Shown in pieces: positions 57,315 to 64,000 of a stretch of 64,000 nucleotides of DNA (positions are counted from its first letter, which is position 1; every line of letters begins with the position of its first letter). Origin of the DNA: Anodontia alba (Eukaryota; Mollusca; Bivalvia; Lucinida; Lucinidae); the NCBI GenBank assembly GCA_964016985.1, contig OZ024825.1:31283893-31347892 (forward strand). The letters run 5' to 3'. Below the pieces are notes generated by a model. That model worked only from the letters and a program-made list of their open reading frames with translations, did no database searches and was not told the origin of the DNA. The position numbers and the translations under genes are program-made.

Positions 57315-57560
57315 ATCGAAGTATTGTGCATCTGTAAGCAGTGCTTAACAGTTTGTTTATGAATTGTAAATATTTTCACTTTTGTTTTGGGCAATTTTCT
57401 CTGGTTCCGCAAACACGCATGCGCAAAATCGAGGACTGTTTCCCGGTTTTATTTCATTGATTCCTTTAAGATACAACGAAATGGAAATAACATAAGCCGG
57501 AAATCATACAAAGTAGGTCAGCAAAGGAAAGCCGCCATTTTACTAGAAGAAATATTTTCC
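57315..57560 (-). promoter_or_regulatory. Probable MED8 promoter and 5'UTR
   Basis: Directly upstream of the MED8 start. It contains an NRF-1-like GCATGCGC (57417-57424), CCGGAAAT resembling an ETS site (about 57498) and GCCGCCATTTT, a YY1-like motif (57531-57541). Such motifs are frequent at TATA-less housekeeping promoters in animals. Factor binding is inference. Confidence 0.45.
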
Positions 57561-57564
57561 GGGA

Positions 57565-58122
57565 TTGCTTGAAGTCGAAGACCAATTTTTCAAACAATAT
57601 ACCTACAGAAATAGGCGTAAACGCGTGATTTTATTGTCTAGGTACAAAACAGTTCTCCTGCCAACAAGTATTCGGCCTGAAAATTCTGCTTTGTTCCGAT
57701 TGGTGGGCGGTCAGCGGATTGATCATAATGATTGGGTGTCATTTCTGTCCAAATTATTGGTCCGCTCTGAAACTATCATCCACTGGAATTCAAGATACAT
57801 GTCAATGAGAATTATTGTAGTAAACATTATAGTAAATTAAGTTATCAATGAAAGTGTCAAATATAAAAAAAAAGAACAGTCGCTCCTTCAACTTCAAGAC
57901 AATGAGTTAGACAGAGAGAGAGAAAAAAGGAAGAAAATCTTCCATTTGTAGCCTACAGATGATACTTAACATGGAAATTATTTCTCACAGCCCAATAAAT
58001 TGTCTGTATTTATTTCACTGTCATGCAGTGTCCAGGTTCCTGCAAAAAAAAAAAAAAAGAAGAAGAAGGAAATAAGCTTGATTTGGAATGGAAAAAATGC
58101 CAGGATCTTTGTTTCAACCTAC
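57565..58122. other. Sequence between the MED8 promoter and the unknown exon
   Basis: On the minus strand an acceptor-like CATCTGTAG at about 57956-57948 could begin a last exon of the 58123-58279 gene, reading about 20 codons to TGA. This is weak. The plus-strand 91-codon frame (57565-57840) has no recognisable motif. Confidence 0.3.
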
Positions 58123-58279
58123 CATCCTGAAAAATTTCCCATTCCTTAGACATCAAGTATCCATATTCTTGTAGTAGGTTGCCTGTAACACCAGCTCTTC
58201 TTTTACAGATTTTACAGGGGTTTGTCCGGGTCACAGGTTGCAGTGGCACTGTAATTTCACTTCCTGGTTTTTCCAATGC
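58123..58279 (-). CDS. Unrecognised internal exon with a CxxC motif (52 codons)
   Basis: Bounded by a strong acceptor (poly-T then TTGACAG) and a donor (GGTAGGT). The frame is open throughout, from ALEKPGSEITVPLQPVTR through TNPCKICKRRAG to YLMSKEWEIFQD, ending in phase 1. C22-x-x-C25 followed by basic residues may be half of a zinc-binding site. I do not recognise the protein. It lies upstream of MED8 on the same strand, so it would be the 3' part of a separate gene whose earlier exons I could not identify between 58280 and 61600. Confidence 0.4.
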
Positions 58280-61200
58280 CTGTCAAGATTTTTTTTTTCA
58301 AAAAATTCTGACACTACCTTTGCTAAACTATTCCATGTATCTACTGTTGTATTAGTCTGAATCTTCTCTGATGTTTAAGTGGCTTTTCATAATTTTTGAA
58401 ATTTACCACTTACCCTCAGAGCAGCTTAGCTATCAAAATGCAGAATTTCCTCAGCCAGTCTTGGCTAGGCACTTTCAAAGGAAAATTCTGAATATCATCT
58501 AGCAGATAGCAACATTAAATTTTAGAATAAACAAAAGAAACCATTTTCCAATAAATTAAATAATTTGTTTCATTTGAAACTTGCATAACCAGCGTTTTCA
58601 TTATACCTGTCAAAGTCTACCCACGTTGCCTACTCTGTGCATGATAAAATCCAATTTGTTACCCCAAAATGTCAATTATTCATTACGAAATTCAAGTATT
58701 ATCATTAGTTTGATAATCCTTAGTGGCTACCTACATTACACATTAACTTCCATGCTTCTATTTTGGTGATCATAGTGAAAACCCTCATTTAAGACAGGAC
58801 ACGAAAATTCTTTATTTTCATAATAGGAGTTACTCTGATGTTAGTGGCAAATATCAATACAATGTACAAAGAAAAGCCACTAAAACATCAGAGAAGACTT
58901 AGATTACTGTTGTATATGAGAATTGTGTACTTCTGTAAATTCAATTGTGGTTGTTTTTTTGTATATATTTCCATTGAATTCCCTCGTGTTTTGGTATACT
59001 CCCACATTTGAAGTAATTGTGATGAATCATTCATATTTTCCTGTTGTAATTTTGAAAACTTCTGTCATATCTCCACTCATATGATACATTTTGTATATGT
59101 TAAGGTTGGTACTCTCATACATGCCATACCTCACACTGTGAGACAAAATCTCACCGAATTTCGGCCCTTCTGACCCCGTTTTCCATAAGATTTTCAAATC
59201 TCACAGAATTTTCATACCATTTAATAAGCTATTTTTTGAAGAACTGGAAATAAATCACACATTAGCATGCCTATCCCAAGCTGAATTCATTAAAATAATG
59301 GCTTTTAACTTATTTATGTAAGCTTGAAAGTGATTTTCACAAAAATCTCACAGAATTTCATCAAATCTCCCCTAAAAATTTACAAAATCTCACAGATTTC
59401 TGTGAACAGCTAATGGCATGCTTGTACTCTCAAAGATTCTAGTCTGTTTCCAAACTAGAAATCCTGGAACAAGTCTGGTAGCACATCTTTGCACATTTTC
59501 AATCATATCGATATCTTCTTGTAAGCGATGGCATTAACATATTCCATGTTATCTCTGATATTTTATTGGCGTTCTTTATTCACTAAAAATTCCTTGCTGC
59601 TATTACCAGGATTACTTAAGACTAACTTGAAGGAACCTTCAGGGCTCTAGATAAGGTTTGGGTACAAAGAGTATTTTACCCCCTGCTTTAAAGCTTAATG
59701 CTTAAATGCCCATTTGCCAAATTTAACTCTTAAAGCGCCAAGCTTAAGTGTATCATGGAAAATTCCAACTTCTTCAGAGAAAATAAAGCTTGGAATTCCA
59801 TATGAATTAATTCACATGAAATGCCAAACTTTATTTTATCTGAAAAAAAAAAAAAACAACAACAAAAAAAAAAACACCCAGTAATGCATTTGTCTTTGAA
59901 GCTTTAGGGTTAAGCCCTATCAGATCTAGTGTGCTGCTCCTGCTCACAACAGATTCAATGTGAGGGAAATTGCTTAATATTAAAAGACGTAAAGTGCACT
60001 GAAAAACTTTACTCCCCCAAATTTGATTTCAGTGATGAAATAAAAAAAAATTCTTTGAGTATTATTACCCCTCAGCTTCAATTTCAATGCTGATTTTCAA
60101 AAATTCAATGCTGAAATACCCTTTACTCCCTCTTATTTAGAGTTCTGAACCTTGAATCATGATCAGACCAATGGACACCTTGGGTGCAAGCCAGGATAAT
60201 GTTTTTTGTAGAACAGCAGTTGTGAAACTTGCAAGCTATAGTGCCTTTTTATTGAGTTGAAATTGTCCTGATTTATAAACATATAAAACATACATGTACA
60301 TTATAAAATAGAAAAATATAAGTATTAAGATCAGCAGTTTTCGGGTGTTTCGATGAAGCATATTTAGTAATAGTAATAGCACAGCAGTCAAACAGATATA
60401 AATGAACTTCTCATGTATTTTTGAAAATGTCAAAAAACACTTTTAAGGTTTGGAATTTACAATTAGGACAAAAATTGATGTTCACACTACAGTTTGTTTT
60501 TAAAAAGGGCATCCTCAAACAAACTGACGCAACACAAAACATTTCTGCATTACAATATGATAGGCCTAAACTGATAAATGATTACCGATCACTGTGTAGA
60601 TCAGAATTTACAAGCTGTTACATGAGTTAGGATCCCACTTTGGATTCCTTGGGATCTGTCTGCTTATTTTAATAGTCAAGCACCCATGGGGTCTCTTTTT
60701 TTTTTTTCAATTCTTTTTTGCTACTGAGCAAATTTAATTGGCACTGATAGGTGTTGAGTTGCCAGTCAATTAGATACTTGAGCATTGCTTGTTTACAGCA
60801 TCTGAGTGACTAATTGGGTGCTTCAGTCATGTGGCTATTAGGTTTTCCCCATTCAGGGTCAGGAGATGAAGCGTCCAGATAGCCGAGTGGTTATTGCTCC
60901 CGATTTCGTATTACGAGGTCCTAGGTTAGAAGCCTACTGGAGGTAGAATGCAGCTTATGGCTGTAAGGTGCTTCATTGCACAGAGCCTTCCATTATCACC
61001 CTTCCATCATCTTGATATGGCTTAAATAATGTTGAAATGGATGTAAAACATCAAATCATCTGGGTCAGGTGGCTTATTGTTTTCTCTGTTATTGCCTGTC
61101 AGTTTGTATGGGTGAATAATGTAAAAAGAAGCACTATTCAAAACAAAAATACAAACATTATGGTTCTTTTACTCTTTATGTCATTTCATATTAGTTTATA

Positions 61201-61635
61201 AAAATCAGATGATGATGATGATGATGAAATACTAGCTAAATGTACAATGCAGTAATACTCACTCCATAAGTGGAGAGACATCAGTTTTAATTTGGCATTA
61301 TGAAAACAAGCCTATTCAATTACATAGAAAATTTCACCTCCAAAAAACTGAAAAATATAGATAAAAAATGCTGATATTTTTCATATTTCTGCTCAAAACA
61401 TAGATTGTGTGTACTCGTTAGAACTGCCTGGCCGAGGCAGTTCTGATGAGTACCCACAATCTATGCTTTTGAGCAGAAATAAGAAAAATGATGTATACCC
61501 CTATTAACCCGAGTTTTACTATATAAAAGTGGGGTTTAAAGGGGTCAAAATTATATAGGCATGTTTTCGTGATGGGAAAATCAAGTTTTTCTGGTTAATT
61601 TATGAGCATTGAGCAGGGTGTATTTGCTTTTGCAG
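58280..61635. other. Intergenic/intronic DNA with repeats
   Basis: An inverted pair (TCTTCTCTGATGTTT at about 58361 and AACATCAGAGAAGA at about 58885) bounds about 550 bp. About 59100-59420 repeats ATCTCACAGAATTT-like motifs. About 59641-60150 is an uninterrupted MITE of the family that carries the insertions near 26815 and 27370. About 60868-61050 is a family-3 tRNA-SINE (A box TAGCCGAGTGG). (GAT)n lies at 61209-61227. About 61310-61580 is a foldback MITE. Confidence 0.55.
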
Positions 61636-61642
61636 GTCAGTC

Positions 61643-61753
61643 ATGACAGACCCAGCATACAACCCAGGGAGCCAGGGTATTTCTACAGAAGCTACCCAGA
61701 TGCTGAATAGTTTCTGGCCAGATGTGTCCACAAAAATCAGGAACTTACACCAG
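61643..61753 (+). CDS. NFYC: NF-YC first coding exon
   Basis: An acceptor (TTTGCTTTTGCAG, exon from 61636) precedes ATG by seven bases, so a 5'UTR exon lies upstream. It encodes 37 residues, MTDPAYNPGSQGISTEATQM then LNSFWPDVSTKIRNLHQ, and ends at a GT donor. The SFWPxV...IRNL segment is the conserved start of NF-YC, just before the histone fold. NF-YC pairs with NF-YB and recruits NF-YA to bind CCAAT boxes in nuclear promoters. Identification is firm together with the next exon. Confidence 0.9.
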
Positions 61754-62458
61754 GTCTCAATTTGCGTAATATTTTGCTGCCTTTTGATGAGAGCATTGAC
61801 ATTGTACTACAAGTTCATACAGTGTTATGTGCACATAGCTCTAGATAAGAAAGTTTTGATACTTTTCTTATTTCTCCACAAAAATATAGAGGGTTGATCG
61901 CAAGACTGTAGCAAGTCAGATGGTTGTTTTTCCCAATAGTTAATCTCCTCACCTAATGAAGATTTATCCCCTTGGGATTGTCTTTCCTTTCCAACCATGT
62001 TCTTGGGCAACACATGTATGTAGAATCATTTATGTATCAAGTCAGATTTGTGAGTGATGACAATGTCTGGTCAGAAATAAGAAAACTTCCTGATTCCATT
62101 ATTGCTGTCAAAATTTTGTCTTCTGTGTGTTGTCTTCCACTACCCCAGGGCTTTATACATGTCAATGAAATAAAAAGAATAAAACCCCTAGAAAATAAGG
62201 GGTTGAAGGCATTTTCTTCGGACTTTTGTAGGATATATAGGGGGTAAGGGCTTCTCTTGAACAAAATGTTTCACCCTGGGACACATGTAACCCTTTCCTG
62301 CAGCCATATAGTTGTCAGAAATTGTAAAAAGAAAAGGGATATAAAATTAAAGCATTTTAGTGCTCTGAACATACATACACATATATAAAACATTGTTTGT
62401 TTTTGTTTGTTTTGCTTGTTTTGTTTTTTTAATAAAGATGTTATTTATCTGCTTTCAG

Positions 62459-62530
62459 GACCACTTCCGGACACAAGAACTGCCTCTTGCCAGGATAAAG
62501 AAAATAATGAAACTGGATGAGGATGTCAAA
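62459..62530 (+). CDS. NFYC: NF-YC second coding exon (start of histone fold)
   Basis: Acceptor CTGCTTTCAG, donor GTAATG, 24 codons: DHFRTQELPLARIKKIMKLD then EDVK. LPLARIKKIMKxDEDVK is the signature first helix of the NF-YC histone fold. The remaining exons, with the AEAPVLF and AAQIFI helices, are not in the window, so the gene is cut by the right edge. Confidence 0.95.
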
Positions 62531-62572
62531 GTAATGTTTTAGACCATTTTTATGACACAGTTACTCTTCTGT

Positions 62573-63076
62573 GGCTGGGCTCCATAGCGCATTCAGATCA
62601 AGGGGTCTTGAGCTTGAATCCCAGCTTGGCCACATTACTTTAGTGGAGATTGATCATGAAATAATTTCTACGGCCAGTCTTCCCCTTCCACTGATTCAAG
62701 AAGGGCAGTTGTCAGTTACTGATGATATGTGCCCAAGTACTGGTTAACCCATTGTAGACTGAATAGACTCTCCCACATTATATATTGGAAGTGTCCAATT
62801 TCAATTTTAGGTATGTAGATGTATTCCTAGAGAAAAATGGCTAAACTATTTGCAAACAGTGGAGACCCTGATCAGATGCCACATTATGCAGCATCTGATC
62901 TGGGTCTGCACTGTTTGCCAGTAACCCTTTTATGGGTCTCCCGACTACAATGGGTTAACTGCAAAGAACCTGACAAAACATGAACAGGAACAATGTGAGT
63001 AGGTTAACTGGTCATGCTTGCCATGACCCTAGCAGGTTGACTGGATCATAAAACCTTAACTCAAACAAACAAATAA
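62573..63076 (+). repeat. Family-1 tRNA-SINE split by a piggyBac-like MITE
   Basis: Flanked by TCTTCTGT at 62565-62572 and 63077-63084. Degenerate head with B box TTGAATCCC, body GATTGATCATGAAAT and tail CAAACAAACAAAT. The body is interrupted at TTAA by the element at 62748-62954. Lies in an NFYC intron. Confidence 0.85.
62748..62954. mobile_element. piggyBac-like MITE, 207 bp, TTAA target
   Basis: Ends CCCATTGTAGAC and CTACAATGGG, flanked by TTAA on both sides (62744-62747 and 62955-62958). It contains the shared foldback module (about 62853-62920). A second copy is at 36989-37215, also at TTAA. Confidence 0.85.
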
Positions 63077-63139
63077 TCTTCTGTCTTTATTTGCATACTA
63101 GCAGACAATAAATATGTAATATTTTTATGAGATGATTCA

Positions 63140-64000
63140 AAGAAAATGGCAAGGCAAATTTTTAGGAAACTTTCAGCATAGAGTGCTTGTTCTCAGTTTT
63201 ATTAGTACGAGTATTATTATTATTTTTTTTTCCCCTTATTTCGCCATGGAAACATATTTTGTGAGTTTCTACTAGAAGTGGCTCACTGAAGCATTTACAG
63301 TGAGTGCTCAAAACACGTTTTTATGTAGAAATATGAAAGATATTTATTTGGATACCGATTTTATCTAGAGCTATGCTCTTTAAAAGATGTATGTCATTAA
63401 ATTTGTATCCAACTGTTATGCAATTTTAAAATGTAGATGGATGCACCTAACATATTTTGCACTCATTTTGCAAAGGGAGAGAAAATGTGCAGACAGAAAG
63501 CTGCTTTCCTACTATTTGAAACCTTTCTATACTGTGAGCTATAGCTACTCTTAACCCTTGTCCTGCTGAGCCCGGATATAACCTGCCTTTGCAAACAGTG
63601 TAGATCCAGATCAGCTGGCTTTTGAAGAAGCCAATTGATCTAGATCTGCACTGTTTGTCTTTCAGTATGTGAATTTGTATCAACAATCTGGATTAAGTAA
63701 TCAGATTGACTGACAGTTAGAAACGAGTGTGGCATCTTAATTTATTCAGCATGGCAAGGTTAAGGAAACTCCTTCCAAAGGGAGCAAATTCTCTCCTTTA
63801 AAGAATAACCCCTGATGAGAAAGCAGGCAAATATTATCTGTGTAGGATTCATTTCTGAAAGGTTCCATATAATCATGAGCTGAATTCTCCTGTTGGATTT
63901 GAACTCCAGTCATCACTGTGCAAAGTCAGGAGCACTAACTGCTCTGCCACATGGACATTTCTGTTAAAAGTTGGTAACAAACAGCAAAAGTATTGACTTA
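63140..64000. repeat. NFYC intron end: hairpin MITE, TTAA MITE and tRNA-like SINE head
   Basis: About 63235-63335 is a decayed CATATTTTGTGAGTTTCTACTAG-type hairpin. About 63550-63765 is a MITE with AACCCTTGTCCTGCTGA and TCAGCATGGCAAGGTTAA ends around a shared module (63593-63657). About 63886-63955 (minus) has a B-box-like GAGTTCAAATCC and A-box-like GGCAGAGCAGTTAG, a SINE head. Confidence 0.55.

Overview
The window is animal nuclear DNA, most likely from a bivalve mollusc. It holds intron-containing metazoan genes, several tRNA-derived SINEs and dozens of foldback MITEs. It also holds the large tandem-repeat elements with hairpin ends and runs of GGAC that are common in clam and mussel genomes. 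No species call is possible by eye.

Two conserved genes could be assembled from splice signals. MED8 (Mediator subunit 8) lies on the minus strand with seven coding exons between 57314 and 24817, giving a complete 246-residue protein. NFYC (CCAAT-binding factor subunit C) starts at 61643 on the plus strand and runs off the right edge; two coding exons are present. Between them is one unrecognised minus-strand exon (58123-58279). To the left are an intronless single-pass membrane protein with KCNE-like topology (4928-5890) and the first 362 codons of an unrecognised cysteine-rich reading frame that runs off the left edge (1087-1, minus). No other host gene could be supported.

The rest is mobile DNA, much of it nested. 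MED8 intron 3 carries an apparently intact tyrosine-recombinase retrotransposon (38430-45225, Ngaro/DIRS order): gag-like, RT-RNase H and recombinase frames plus identical split direct repeats. The last MED8 intron carries a 4-kb Helitron/Helentron-like repeat element (27370-31446), itself interrupted by a SINE. Similar elements occur at 45498-47510, about 49420-50776 and 16287-24143.

The most unusual stretch is 17137-23295. It is a 6.1-kb insertion, bounded by 161-bp perfect inverted repeats and a 5-bp target duplication, within the tandem array of the 16287-24143 element. It has no convincing ORF. Its AT-rich interior is tiled with short stem-loops, and near its right part a series of about 60-bp diverged repeats changes both sides of the stem together, so pairing is kept. 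This is the best candidate here for an undescribed non-coding system.

Region order: edge ORF; MITE cluster; KCNE-like gene; tandem arrays 7.2-10.2 kb; SINE and MITE-rich intergenic DNA to 16.2 kb; hairpin-packed composite element to 24.1 kb; MED8 to 57.3 kb; MED8 promoter; unknown exon and repeats; NFYC start.
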